From contig JAANYP010002063.1 in assembly GCA_020465985.1 (NCBI GenBank), forward strand, positions 428,011-492,010: a stretch of 64,000 bases of DNA, in the 5' to 3' direction. The translations under genes were made by a program, and so were the position numbers. The notes beneath the pieces are model-generated. The model was not told the DNA's origin, searched no databases, and worked only from the letters and a program-made list of their open reading frames with translations. Shown here piece after piece: positions 1 through 9,536 of the stretch. Numbering within the stretch: position 1 is the stretch's first letter; the number at the start of each line of letters is the position of its first letter. This stretch comes from Centrapalus pauciflorus. Lineage: Eukaryota > Streptophyta > Magnoliopsida > Asterales > Asteraceae.

Positions 1-804
1 CCTGAGCCTACAGTTGATAATACACCTAAGGTGGTTGACTCAACCGTCAAGGTCAAGAAAGTGAAATTTGTGTCTTCCTCCAGTGAAACACCTGCAGGAA
101 AACAGAAAATTTCATGGGCTGACCAGGTCGAAGAGACAGACACTGTAGATGTACCAAAGGAAGTAGACACTAGTGAGACACCTAGATCTAAGGGACCAAC
201 CAAAAAGTCCATGGATAAGATGTCTTGCTTTAGATGTCACGAGAAAGGGCATGTTGCTTCTCACTGTCCACTTAGGAAAGCAGATGTTACCCCTAAGACA
301 GTGAACCCAACACCTGTTAAGCCCTCACCAAGTGTGGCAAGCAGCAGTAGTTCTCACCCTACCGAGAAAACTGTGCAGGCCGCACCCAAACAAGTTGTGA
401 AAAACACACCGGTTAAGGTTGGACCAAAGGAAGTGATTAGGACAAATTCACCGAATCGTGTCACTAATCAATCTAGGTCAGCACCACAGCAAGTCTATAG
501 GAGCACCACACCTAGCAGGTCACATACTCCAGTTAGGTCACATACTCCAGTTAGACAGTATGCACCGGTAAGAGCTCAAGGATCACAGTCAGAAATGGCA
601 TATAATAGGAATTATTCTAGAGCTCCACAACAAATGCCTACACCAAGGCAAAGAGTGAACTTAAATCACTCGGCACCACAACAGAATTCAGTTCAAAGGC
701 CCAAGTCACCTGAAAGGCGAGATGGGTACTTGAAAGAGTTCACGTATGTGGACGAGAATGGTATTACCAAGTCAGTCATGGCTTGGGTTCCCCGTGATAA
801 CTAA
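1..804 (+). CDS. gag: gag, C-terminal part (nucleocapsid), element A
   Basis: The frame is open from base 1, so this is the tail of a longer gag. It encodes the RNA-binding end of the structural polyprotein that packages genomic RNA in cytoplasmic particles. One CCHC zinc knuckle, CFRCHEKGHVASHC, lies at about 226-267. It is followed by a basic, Pro/Ser/Thr/Gln-rich tail with two near-identical SHTPVR repeats at about 520-555. The frame ends at TAA (802-804). pol continues in the same frame straight after this one stop, so gag-pol needs either readthrough or removal of the stop. The stop sits inside a CTAAC motif just before a splice-acceptor-like site. A GTAAG donor-like site lies at 568. 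Confidence 0.9.
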   Translation, partial: PEPTVDNTPKVVDSTVKVKKVKFVSSSSETPAGKQKISWADQVEETDTVDVPKEVDTSETPRSKGPTKKSMDKMSCFRCHEKGHVASHCPLRKADVTPKTVNPTPVKPSPSVASSSSSHPTEKTVQAAPKQVVKNTPVKVGPKEVIRTNSPNRVTNQSRSAPQQVYRSTTPSRSHTPVRSHTPVRQYAPVRAQGSQSEMAYNRNYSRAPQQMPTPRQRVNLNHSAPQQNSVQRPKSPERRDGYLKEFTYVDENGITKSVMAWVPRDN

Positions 805-825
805 CCTATTTTCTTTCATGTGCAG
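801..825 (+). promoter_or_regulatory. Splice-acceptor-like module at gag/pol junction, element A
   Basis: CTAAC (801-805) contains the gag stop TAA. A pyrimidine-rich run ending in TGTGCAG follows and ends at 825. The branch-like A to AG distance is 21 nt, which suits a plant 3' splice site. The same arrangement occurs at the gag/pol boundary of the diverged dimer elements. Removing 568-825 (258 nt, 86 codons) would delete the stop and keep pol in frame. Splicing is inferred and not shown. Confidence 0.5.
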
Positions 826-3800
826 GAGATAACTACCGGTCCAAACAACAAGTGGTTCGTCGACAGTGGTTGCTCCAGGCACATGACGGGGGAAAGAAGT
901 CTTCTCACAGACTTCAAGGGGGGTAATAGGGGATTCGTATCATTCGCGGGTAACAAGGGTGGAAATATCACTGGAACTGGAGAAGTCACTAATGGGACGA
1001 TTACTTTGGATCAAGTTTATCACGTTGATAAACTGGTTCATAATCTCATTAGTGTCTCTCAAATCTGTGATAAGAAGAACTCGGTGTTATTTACTGACAC
1101 TGAGGCGTTAGTGCTAAAGCCTGGATTCAAAATACCTGAAGATTGGATATTGATGCGGGCGCCAAGGAAGAATGACTTGTACATGCTCGATATGAACAAG
1201 CCAGATACTTCGATGGGTCCGATCTGCTTACTATCAAAAGCTTCAGAGACGGAGTCCGTACTGTGGCACAGACGCATGGCTCACCTGCACCTGAGGAAGA
1301 TGAATTACATTACGAAGCATGGACTGGTGCAGGGTGTGCCCATGAAAAGTTTTCAGTTCGAGGATAAGTGTCTACCTTGCATGAAGGGCAAACAACACAA
1401 GAAGACACACAAGTCCAAGAAGCAGAATTCCATAGCCTCAACATTCGATCTGTTGCACATGGACCTTTTCGGCCCAATCAACAAAAGGAGTATTGGAGGT
1501 AGTTGGTACTGCTTAGTTATCACCGACGATTACTCACGTTTTTCTTGGGTTTTCTTTTTAGGTACGAAGGACGAGACGGCTGCAAGGCTCATCGGGTTCT
1601 TGGACCAAGTGGAGAACTCATACGGAACTAGGGTTAAATATATTCGTAGTGATAATGGAACTGAATTCAAAAACACTGTAATTGGTGTATATTGCCTATC
1701 AAAGGGCATAGTGCATCAATTCAGTGCACCATATGAACCTCAACAGAATGGGGTGGCCGAACGTAAAAATAGAACTTTGATTGAGGCTGCAAGGACTATG
1801 CTTTCGGATTCAAAGCTTCCTACCATGTTTTGGGGGGAGGCAGTGAATACCGCGTGCCACATTTTAAACCGAGTCCTTACAGTCAAATCATTGAACAAAA
1901 CATGCTATGAAATTTTGAATAAACGGCCACCTAACTTAACTGGATTCGAACCGTTTGGAGTACCATGCACACTTTTAAGAACAAAACATCAACCGAAGTT
2001 TGGTGAAAAGGCTGACGAAGGATACTTCCTAGGTTATGTGCCAAACTCACCAAACAAACGGGTGTTTAACAAAACAACTGGTACTGTGGAGATTGTGTAT
2101 AACATTGAAGTCACAAGTTATACACATGAACCCCAAACTGGTCCGGAATGGATATTTGACTATGATAAGTTATTTGAGTCATTTAACATTCCTCTGGATG
2201 ATAATGCAGGTACAATCGAGAAGGACATGGCGACGTTGCATCTGAACGACGATGGCCAAATCTTTCCAAGGACCACGTTCGAATCTACGTCCGAGCCTAC
2301 TGCGACTGTAGATGGATCTCCAGAAGTTGCTGATCAAGAGGCACCTAACACTGAGAATCAGACTCAAGCTTCAAGTTCTAACTCTGAGGAAAACGTCCGT
2401 GAGGAGGAAAATGTAGAAGCTGAGCCTGTTCCCCCTTTAGGTGAAATAGGATCCAACTTAGGAGATAATCTAAGGGTTGATGAAATAGAGACCTCTAGGA
2501 TTAACAAGAACCATCCAATAGATAGCATCATAGGAAATCCTAACGAGGGTGTGAGGACTCGGAGTAGTGTAAATAACAACACTGTGTTGTTGTCGATGAT
2601 AAACGACTCCGAGGCATATCACACATGTCTATATTCGTGTTTCATATCGCAAGTAGAGCCCAAAAATGTGCAAATGGCACTTAAGGACAACTCTTGGGTT
2701 GAAGCGATGCAGGAAGAACTTTCACAATTTAGGAAACTAGAAGTGTGGGATTTAGTTCCGTTACCTCGAGGGGAGATTGCAATAGGAACCAAATGGGTTT
2801 TTAAGTGCAAGAGAGACGATCGGGGTATAGTCACGCGCAACAAGGCGAGATTAGTTGTAAAGGGTTTCAACCAAGAGGAGGGAATCGATTACAACGAAGT
2901 TTTTGCACCAGTAGCAAGGCTGGAAGCCATTAGGTTGTTTCTAGCGTTTGCCTCCTTCAAAGGCTTTAAGGTATATCAACTGGACGTTAAGAGTGCTTTC
3001 CTGTATGGGAAAGTGAAGGAGTTGGTGTATGTAGAACAACCGCCCGGATTTACAGATCCAAAATATCCTGATAGAGTATATCGCTTAGATAAGGCTCTTT
3101 ATGGATTACATCAGGCACCTAGGGCGTGGTATGAGACTTTATCCAACCATCTTTTAGAAAACGGTTTTGAAAGGGGTAGGATAGATAGTACTCTATTTGT
3201 GAAGAGGAAGGGAGAACACTTTATCTTGGTACAAGTGTACGTCGATGATATCATTTTTGGATCATCAGACGAACAGATGTGCAAAGATTTCGAGAAGGTG
3301 ATGAAGTCTAAGTTCGAGATGAGTGCTATGGGGGAGTTGAATTTCTTTTTAGGGTTACAAGTTGACCAAAAGAAGGAAGGAATGTTTATCCATCAAACTA
3401 AGTATGTCTATGACATATTAGAACGGTTTGGGATGGAGGGAACTAAGTTGACTGCCCACTTCAGCACACCGATTCAAGTGAATCACAATCTCGGGCCGGG
3501 TACTGAAAGTGATACCAATGTGGATCCGACTTTATATCGGGCCATGATTGGGTCACTTATGTATTTAACCGCTTCAAGACCTGACATAATGTTTGCTGTG
3601 TGTATTTGTGCTAGGTTTCAAGCGAATCCGAAGGAGATGCATATGAAAGCTGTGAAGCGGATTCTACGATACCTCAAGTCGAAACCGAAGCTGGGACTTT
3701 GGTATCACGCGGAGGGAGATCTAGAGTTGGAAGCATTCACGGATTCTTACTACGGAGGATGCAGCTTGACGCGCAAATCTACAACTGGAGGTTGTCAGTT

Positions 3801-4194
3801 CCTAGGAGGGAGATTGGTATCCTGGCAATGCAAGAAACAAACATCGGTAGCCATTTCAACGTGCGAGGCCGAGTATGTTGCTGCTGGTAGTTGCTGCTCA
3901 CAGGTTCTGTGGATACAACAACAATTGCGGGATTACGGTTTGGCTTACACTCAAACTCCTATTAGGATAGACAATCAATCTACAATTGCTATAACTAATA
4001 ATCCAGTTAAACACAGTAAAACAAAGCACATAGACATAAGGCATCATTTTATTCGTGATTGTGCTGAAAAGAACTTAATCAAACTGGTAAAGGTGGCAAC
4101 AGAAGATAATAATGCAGATTTATTTACCAAAGCGTTTGATAAGTCACGGTTTGAGTATTTAATTCAACTGAATGGAATGCGCAACCCAGAGTAA
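805..4194 (+). CDS. pol: pol polyprotein (protease, integrase, RT, RNase H), element A
   Basis: Open for 1,129 codons from just after the gag stop. There is no ATG near the start, so it must be made as a gag-pol fusion. Residues counted from base 820: aspartic protease VDSGCSRHMTG near 14; GAG-pre-integrase LWHRRMAHLHL and the HHCC finger near 150-190; integrase DDE core with HMDLFGP near 211, RSDNGTEFKN near 275 and QQNGVAERKN near 307; reverse transcriptase VYQLDVKSAFLYG near 717 and YVDDIIFGS near 807; RNase H TDSYYGG near 971, then TCEAEYVAA and DNQST. The length fits a full copia pol. One oddity is that the RNase H motif reads TDSYYGG where the dimer copies have SDSDYGG. The first, catalytic Asp is kept. 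The frame has no lesion, so the element is young or recently active. Confidence 0.93.
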   Translation, partial: PIFFHVQEITTGPNNKWFVDSGCSRHMTGERSLLTDFKGGNRGFVSFAGNKGGNITGTGEVTNGTITLDQVYHVDKLVHNLISVSQICDKKNSVLFTDTEALVLKPGFKIPEDWILMRAPRKNDLYMLDMNKPDTSMGPICLLSKASETESVLWHRRMAHLHLRKMNYITKHGLVQGVPMKSFQFEDKCLPCMKGKQHKKTHKSKKQNSIASTFDLLHMDLFGPINKRSIGGSWYCLVITDDYSRFSWVFFLGTKDETAARLIGFLDQVENSYGTRVKYIRSDNGTEFKNTVIGVYCLSKGIVHQFSAPYEPQQNGVAERKNRTLIEAARTMLSDSKLPTMFWGEAVNTACHILNRVLTVKSLNKTCYEILNKRPPNLTGFEPFGVPCTLLRTKHQPKFGEKADEGYFLGYVPNSPNKRVFNKTTGTVEIVYNIEVTSYTHEPQTGPEWIFDYDKLFESFNIPLDDNAGTIEKDMATLHLNDDGQIFPRTTFESTSEPTATVDGSPEVADQEAPNTENQTQASSSNSEENVREEENVEAEPVPPLGEIGSNLGDNLRVDEIETSRINKNHPIDSIIGNPNEGVRTRSSVNNNTVLLSMINDSEAYHTCLYSCFISQVEPKNVQMALKDNSWVEAMQEELSQFRKLEVWDLVPLPRGEIAIGTKWVFKCKRDDRGIVTRNKARLVVKGFNQEEGIDYNEVFAPVARLEAIRLFLAFASFKGFKVYQLDVKSAFLYGKVKELVYVEQPPGFTDPKYPDRVYRLDKALYGLHQAPRAWYETLSNHLLENGFERGRIDSTLFVKRKGEHFILVQVYVDDIIFGSSDEQMCKDFEKVMKSKFEMSAMGELNFFLGLQVDQKKEGMFIHQTKYVYDILERFGMEGTKLTAHFSTPIQVNHNLGPGTESDTNVDPTLYRAMIGSLMYLTASRPDIMFAVCICARFQANPKEMHMKAVKRILRYLKSKPKLGLWYHAEGDLELEAFTDSYYGGCSLTRKSTTGGCQFLGGRLVSWQCKKQTSVAISTCEAEYVAAGSCCSQVLWIQQQLRDYGLAYTQTPIRIDNQSTIAITNNPVKHSKTKHIDIRHHFIRDCAEKNLIKLVKVATEDNNADLFTKAFDKSRFEYLIQLNGMRNPE

Positions 4195-6416
4195 TTTGAC
4201 CTTAGTAGTAGTAAGTTTATTTTCTTTTAGAGTAGTAGTATTTCTTTCTTTACAGTAGTCTGCTAATTTAGGAAAGTTTCTATTTTTAGTAAGTTTCTAA
4301 TTTTAGTAAGTTTCTAATTTTAGTAAGTTTCTATTTTTAGTAAGTTAGTAGGTTAGCTTATTTTACTGCTTTTTCTTATGAAAAACAAAAGAAAAAAAGA
4401 GAGAAAATTACAAAAATACAAAAAAAAGGAGAATATCAGAAAAGGAGTTAAGTCTTAGATACATAGGTTCAAAGTGACGAAAATTAGCACAGTCGTTACA
4501 TACTCTAAGTATTTACGCTTTCACACATAATGCAACTAAATCCTAAGTGTTATACTTTATTTAGTTTGATGTGTTGGTAGGCATAATACATATAGGGAAT
4601 CTCAAGGCTAATAAAATATTCTAGAAAAAGTCAAGCGTGTCACTAACTTAGATGTACGACCAATCGGTCTTAATTTTTATGTACAAGACATACAAACATT
4701 GAGTCTAAATGAGGTATGCAAACTTTCTGGGGATGTATGGCAACATCAAATACATCTGAAAATGGAAAGAATAGAAATATCATGTAAAACTGAGAGTCGA
4801 AAACATGCAACTCTGTTGTACGTAAGTACAGACCTGTTGTCTCTGTTTAGATTCGGGTTAGCAGACATGTCGCTTTGTTGTACGTCAGTACAGTCCTGTC
4901 ACCGCTATCTGCTAACTTTAAAAGAAAACCTTAAGGCGAACTAAGACACTTTGTTGTATGAAAATACAGACCTGTGTCCGATGTTTGTCTTTTAAAGAAA
5001 GTTTGCAAATACCAACAAGTTAGAATCTTTGTCTGTGTGCCTTGATCATAAAAGTATGTCTATGTCTGAGTCACGTAAGATAATTTCCTGATAAATAAAA
5101 AGGCCAAGGGATATTCCGAAATGTAGAATGTTTAACAGGGTAAAATACCAACAATTGGCTAAATAGGTATGTCACAACAAACAATCAAAGGAATCAAAAA
5201 TTCCTAAGTGTGAAAGTTTAAGTACTGAAAGTTAGTATCAGACATCGCTATCTGATTGAACCTTTCTTAGACTATACTCATCAAAAATATGTCGTTAAGT
5301 ATTTAGCTTAGATTGTAAATTTTTCTTAAGTCTAGATTAATTTTTTGGTCAAAATTGTACTTTACATTATTTTATTTTATTTTATTTTTACCTTAGTTTA
5401 TTTTATTTCATTTTAGTTTAGTTTAATTTTTACTTAGGTAAAAGGTCAAAAATTACTGAGGGTGCATTCAAAGTTGAATAAAATAATCAATGCGTGAATT
5501 ATTTTAAGCTTAGGGTAAAAGAGTTGGCATAGTTTATCTGGTTACACGATACCGTAGAAAAAGTTGGAAAAGTTGAATTTATTTCAAAATTTTCGAAAAT
5601 TTTTCTAAGTATTGGTGGTTTCGAATCTAAGACAGACTCGAAGCAGTAAGACTTCGAATCTGTCAGTAGATTCGAATCTACACTTAGACTCGAAGGTTGG
5701 TAGTATAAATAGGTTAACAGTAAAGGTCATTAACTCTATCTGTTTTCGAATCTATACTATCGAATCTATCAAGGCGATTTCAAATCTGTTCCTTCGAGTC
5801 TATCGTAATTCTCCTAAACGACATTTTGTCGACTCTCTTACTTGGTGTTTCGATTCTACAGATACATCTAGGTATAACCAACCGGATTGTACAAGATTTG
5901 TGTAGTTTTATGCACAATTTTAGACCAAATTCTCAAATTTTGAAGTTTTATAGGTTGAAATACGGTTTTTGCTAAATTACCAAGATTGGACCTATAAAAG
6001 ATCAAATTAAAGGCATAAATCATTGATTAGAACCTAGTTGAACTAATGTATGTGATTTACCAAGTACAAAATGGTTAAAATCGTGAGTTTTTGTTGAAAA
6101 ATCAACCGTCGGAGCTTCGAATCTGTTTCAGGACCTTTGAATCTGTTCATGGGTTTCTCGAATCTGTCATTAGATTCGAGATGACCATGATATTCGAATC
6201 TGTCCATTAGACTCGAATAATGACACTTCGAATCTGTCCATTACATTCAAATATGGACACTTCGAATCTGTTATTTTCGAATCTGTACTTTATTTATTTT
6301 GTTTAATTTAAATTTTATTAAACTTGTGGAAATTTAATTGTGTTAGATTTTGTAATTAAAAAGGTACAAAATAAAACAAATTTTAATTTAAACAAGTTTA
6401 TTGATTTTTAATGAGT
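4195..6416 (+). repeat. pol-to-env spacer of element A with three repeat types
   Basis: This 2.2-kb noncoding, AT-rich spacer has no coding ORF. It holds three repeat types. At 4265-4350 there are short tandem copies of TAGTAAGTTTCTAATTTT. At about 4812-4975 there are three dispersed copies of a TTGTAYG...TACAGACCTGT-like unit. At 5612-6290 there are roughly 15 copies of TTCGAATCTG/AGACTCGAA. The last motif also fills the 3' LTR of this element at 9770-9955. The spacer ends at the splice-acceptor-like site before the env-position ORF. Confidence 0.8.
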
Positions 6417-6440
6417 CTAACAGTTTTATTTATTGTGCAG
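6417..6440 (+). promoter_or_regulatory. Splice-acceptor-like module before env-position ATG, element A
   Basis: CTAAC (6417-6421), then a T-rich run and TTGTGCAG ending at 6440. The branch-like A to AG distance is 20 nt. The first ATG of the env-position ORF follows at 6443. Spacing and terminal heptamer match the gag/pol site of the same element. This suggests a spliced subgenomic mRNA for the third ORF, as in retroviruses. Confidence 0.5.
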
Positions 6441-6442
6441 AT

Positions 6443-9400
6443 ATGGCAGTTCGCGCTTTTGTTCCTAAGCATAATATGGTCCTTAATCCAGACATGAATC
6501 TCCCTGAGGCGCAGGGATTCCGTGAAGTACTGGATTTTCTAGCTGAATCAAGGATAGGACATGCACTATGGCATAATGTGCAGCTAGTGTTACCCTACAT
6601 CCGTCAATTTTATGACCATTTGCAAGTAGACTGCTCGGTCACTCCGACAGTTCTACGCACTCGCATTGAAGGACAGCCGTTAGTATTTTCGGCTGATATG
6701 ATTCGTCAAGTGCTGCAGTTGGGCACTCAGGAACAAGAAGCTGGTCCTATAGAATTTCCGATGAATATAAGGCAAGCGGCCTTTCAAAGAATGGGGTACA
6801 GCCTCGATGTGACAAAAGTGTCATACATGAAAAGTGGATTGATAGGACAATGGAGGTTTTTGGCGCATGTATTTATGGTGTGCTTTGCTGCGAAAAAGGC
6901 AGGGTTTGACTATATTGTCGCGAAGATTCAATCGGGGATTGTCGCAATGGTGTATAATCGCCCATATAGTTTTTCAGAGATGATCTTTTCGGAGTTTGTT
7001 CATCAGATATCTGCTCCCGAAAATCAGCAGTTTTTGCTCTATCCGAGATTCATTATGATGTTGATTAGACACTTTTTGCCGAACTTGCCAATAACATATG
7101 ACTTTCAGAGTGTTGCCATCCTGGACAAAAGGATTTTCGCTGATTGTTCCTCACACCGAGGAAGATTGGCTGTTCCTGTTGCTCGTCCATTGTTCGGAGC
7201 TATTGTGGATAGGGATTTTCAAGCACCGGAAGATGCCAACTGGGCAGGGGTCGTTGCGTTTCCACAACAACAACAACAACAGCAACAACGTCAACAGCAA
7301 CAACAACAGCAACGTCAACAGCAACAACAGCCTCGTGCTCGGCCACGTGATCCAAGACGCCGACAGAGACCAGCAGCGAGTCAAATTCCGGCAACTAGGC
7401 CTTCGACAAGCCAGCAACCAGAAGTTACAGAAGCCGGGCCCTCAAATATTCAAGAAGCTGGGCCCTCAAATGTTGCGAGAGAAGCTGAACAGCTAAACCA
7501 GACGCTTAATGAAATTTGGGAGGCAGGGCCTCATGCCAACGAAGACGTTGCAGCAGCATTGGTTGGTGAGCTGCTTAGTCCACCAGCAGATGAAGATGAT
7601 ATTTTTAGAGATGTGGAGGAATACGAGCCAGAAGGGGCAGGTGACGGATTAACATCTTCGGAATCCGACTCAGAATCCGCGGAAGTTCCGACAGCTGCAG
7701 TTCCTGATATTCAAATTGGAACTTATGGTTCGAGATTGATTATAAATGAGGGTGGTTCGAGGAGGCGCGTAAACAGGGAATTGGAGGAGTCTGATTTTGA
7801 AGAAGAGGAAGTTCCTCAACTAGTGACAAGGCAACGGGCCAAACGTCACAGGTTCATGCAAGGATCATCTTCAGCTCCTGAAGATCAACCAGAAATTCCA
7901 CAACATCAAGAACCTCAAACCACCAGTCCACCACCACCACCACCACCTCAAGATGAACCGTATATACCATCACCGTTCATTCCTACTCCTATACAGTCCA
8001 TTCCATCTATCTCGACCACATACTCTGACAACCAAAGGTTTCTGCAGCTTAAAGCTCGCGTTGACTTCCAGAATGTCCAAATCTTAAGCCTAACAAAGGC
8101 GATCGGAGAAATTCAGACTCATAATGCAAATCTTGATAAAGAAAATGCCGATTTGAAGAAGATTGTGGAGCAAGTCCAGGAAGAGAACGTAGAAATGAAA
8201 ACTTTTGTTTGCGATCAGGCAGCTGAGATAAGGTCGATGCGCTCCCTAATTGAGCAGTTAATGAAAAATTTACAGGCTCAGGGGGAGACATCGTGCCGAG
8301 ATCAGGAGGTGCAGAGAAGAGATGATAATGAAGGCGATGATCCCGGTGCGAATAAAGAGATTGAGTCTGTAGATTTTCCTGCAGCTCAAGTTACACAAAT
8401 TCAGGGGGAGCCAAGTACAGAAGGAGAAGTAGGAGGTTCTGGAAAAGAAGCAGGTTCCTCGAGGGTTCTGGACAGTGACATGATTGATGCACTGAAGGAC
8501 ATAGAGGAAGAGCTTATGGATTTTGACGATGAAGAAGAAGAGTTAGAAGAAGGAGAATTTATTCCAGAGGAGGTTGTGGACTGGAAATCAGACGATGAAG
8601 TTTTGGATGATGAAGACGATCAAGTCAATGAGGTTATTGTCGATTCACAACCTGTCACGGAGCTATATGAAGGACAAAATCATAATGTGATTGACATTGA
8701 CTATATCAAGATAGCCTCGGTCGAGGACAAAGAACTTGAAGAGGCCGAGAAGGAGCCGTCTAGAACTGACTTGATAAATCTTTGGTTCAAGAAAGAGGAA
8801 AAGAAAGATCGTTTGAAGATGAAGAAGAAAATGAGAGTTCCAGGTGCTGGAAACTTCTCAGGAGGCATTATAAGCTGGTTCTTTGACAAAGAACTGCAGC
8901 TATTTATCTTGAAAAGAAGAGATGGACTACAATACTTGAGGCGAACACTAAAAGCATTTAACTCATTGCCCAAGATTGAAGTAAAGGAGCTTGCATGGAA
9001 AGAGTTAATTAATATAGGTGAAGACCAGTACGCTGAAGTCGTGGCTAGAATCATAAGGAAAGAAGGAAGATCAGGAAAGTTCGAGCGACTAAAGCCAAGG
9101 ACCGGAAAGAGGGTTGAGGATCAGTCGAGAATAGATCCTCATACAGGTAGGCCATGGGCCAGGATGGAATACAAACCTGTGAGGTGTCTAAAGAAAGTTC
9201 CAATGAAATCAATGCCACAAAACGTTTTGAGCAACATGAAATGGTGGTACCTCGAGATTGACACTGCTGAAGCCATCATGGAGGATCAAGACGAGCAGGT
9301 CATTTTGAAGGTATATGATCCACTGCATTTGATAAACCTATCAAAGGACGACCTGAAGAAGCTTCATGATCAGCCTATCTTCTTTACTGAACCATGGAGA

Positions 9401-9490
9401 TCTGAAGCCAGGAAGTTCCAAAAGGTAGTTAAAGTTTGTATAGATGCTGGATTATATGCTGGTAGTAGTATATATATCTCTAGTACTTAA
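6443..9490 (+). CDS. env-position protein (third ORF), element A
   Basis: Intact, 1,015 aa. The frame is open from 6401, but the first ATG is at 6443, right after an acceptor-like CAG. The N-terminal ~220 residues form a globular region shared in pattern with the third ORFs of elements C and D (short helices, a conserved WRFLAHV / WKYLVHI segment, then YNFS-like and MYPRF-like motifs). A Gln-rich repeat lies at about 285-310. An acidic, Pro/Ser-rich linker follows, then a heptad-like coiled coil at about 540-620, long Asp/Glu runs at about 685-745, and a basic C-terminal domain. I see no signal peptide and no convincing transmembrane helix, so 'envelope-like' rests on position alone. The function is unknown. 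An alternative is a nucleic-acid-binding or movement accessory protein. Confidence 0.8.
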   Translation: MAVRAFVPKHNMVLNPDMNLPEAQGFREVLDFLAESRIGHALWHNVQLVLPYIRQFYDHLQVDCSVTPTVLRTRIEGQPLVFSADMIRQVLQLGTQEQEAGPIEFPMNIRQAAFQRMGYSLDVTKVSYMKSGLIGQWRFLAHVFMVCFAAKKAGFDYIVAKIQSGIVAMVYNRPYSFSEMIFSEFVHQISAPENQQFLLYPRFIMMLIRHFLPNLPITYDFQSVAILDKRIFADCSSHRGRLAVPVARPLFGAIVDRDFQAPEDANWAGVVAFPQQQQQQQQRQQQQQQQRQQQQQPRARPRDPRRRQRPAASQIPATRPSTSQQPEVTEAGPSNIQEAGPSNVAREAEQLNQTLNEIWEAGPHANEDVAAALVGELLSPPADEDDIFRDVEEYEPEGAGDGLTSSESDSESAEVPTAAVPDIQIGTYGSRLIINEGGSRRRVNRELEESDFEEEEVPQLVTRQRAKRHRFMQGSSSAPEDQPEIPQHQEPQTTSPPPPPPPQDEPYIPSPFIPTPIQSIPSISTTYSDNQRFLQLKARVDFQNVQILSLTKAIGEIQTHNANLDKENADLKKIVEQVQEENVEMKTFVCDQAAEIRSMRSLIEQLMKNLQAQGETSCRDQEVQRRDDNEGDDPGANKEIESVDFPAAQVTQIQGEPSTEGEVGGSGKEAGSSRVLDSDMIDALKDIEEELMDFDDEEEELEEGEFIPEEVVDWKSDDEVLDDEDDQVNEVIVDSQPVTELYEGQNHNVIDIDYIKIASVEDKELEEAEKEPSRTDLINLWFKKEEKKDRLKMKKKMRVPGAGNFSGGIISWFFDKELQLFILKRRDGLQYLRRTLKAFNSLPKIEVKELAWKELINIGEDQYAEVVARIIRKEGRSGKFERLKPRTGKRVEDQSRIDPHTGRPWARMEYKPVRCLKKVPMKSMPQNVLSNMKWWYLEIDTAEAIMEDQDEQVILKVYDPLHLINLSKDDLKKLHDQPIFFTEPWRSEARKFQKVVKVCIDAGLYAGSSIYISST

Positions 9491-9524
9491 ATTTGATGTA
9501 ATGTAAATAATTAGAAGCTATCGT

Positions 9525-9534
9525 CAAGGGGGAG
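9525..9534 (+). promoter_or_regulatory. Polypurine tract, element A
   Basis: CAAGGGGGAG stands two bases before the LTR TG. This is the usual position of the plus-strand DNA synthesis primer. Confidence 0.8.
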
Positions 9535-9536
9535 TC

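Noticed and set aside
802..825. Stop-codon readthrough signal of the SIRE1 type at gag/pol
   Set aside because: The context after TAA is CCT in element A and GCT in D, which does not fit the CAR-YYA context associated with leaky stops. Readthrough is not excluded, but the sequence supports an acceptor better.
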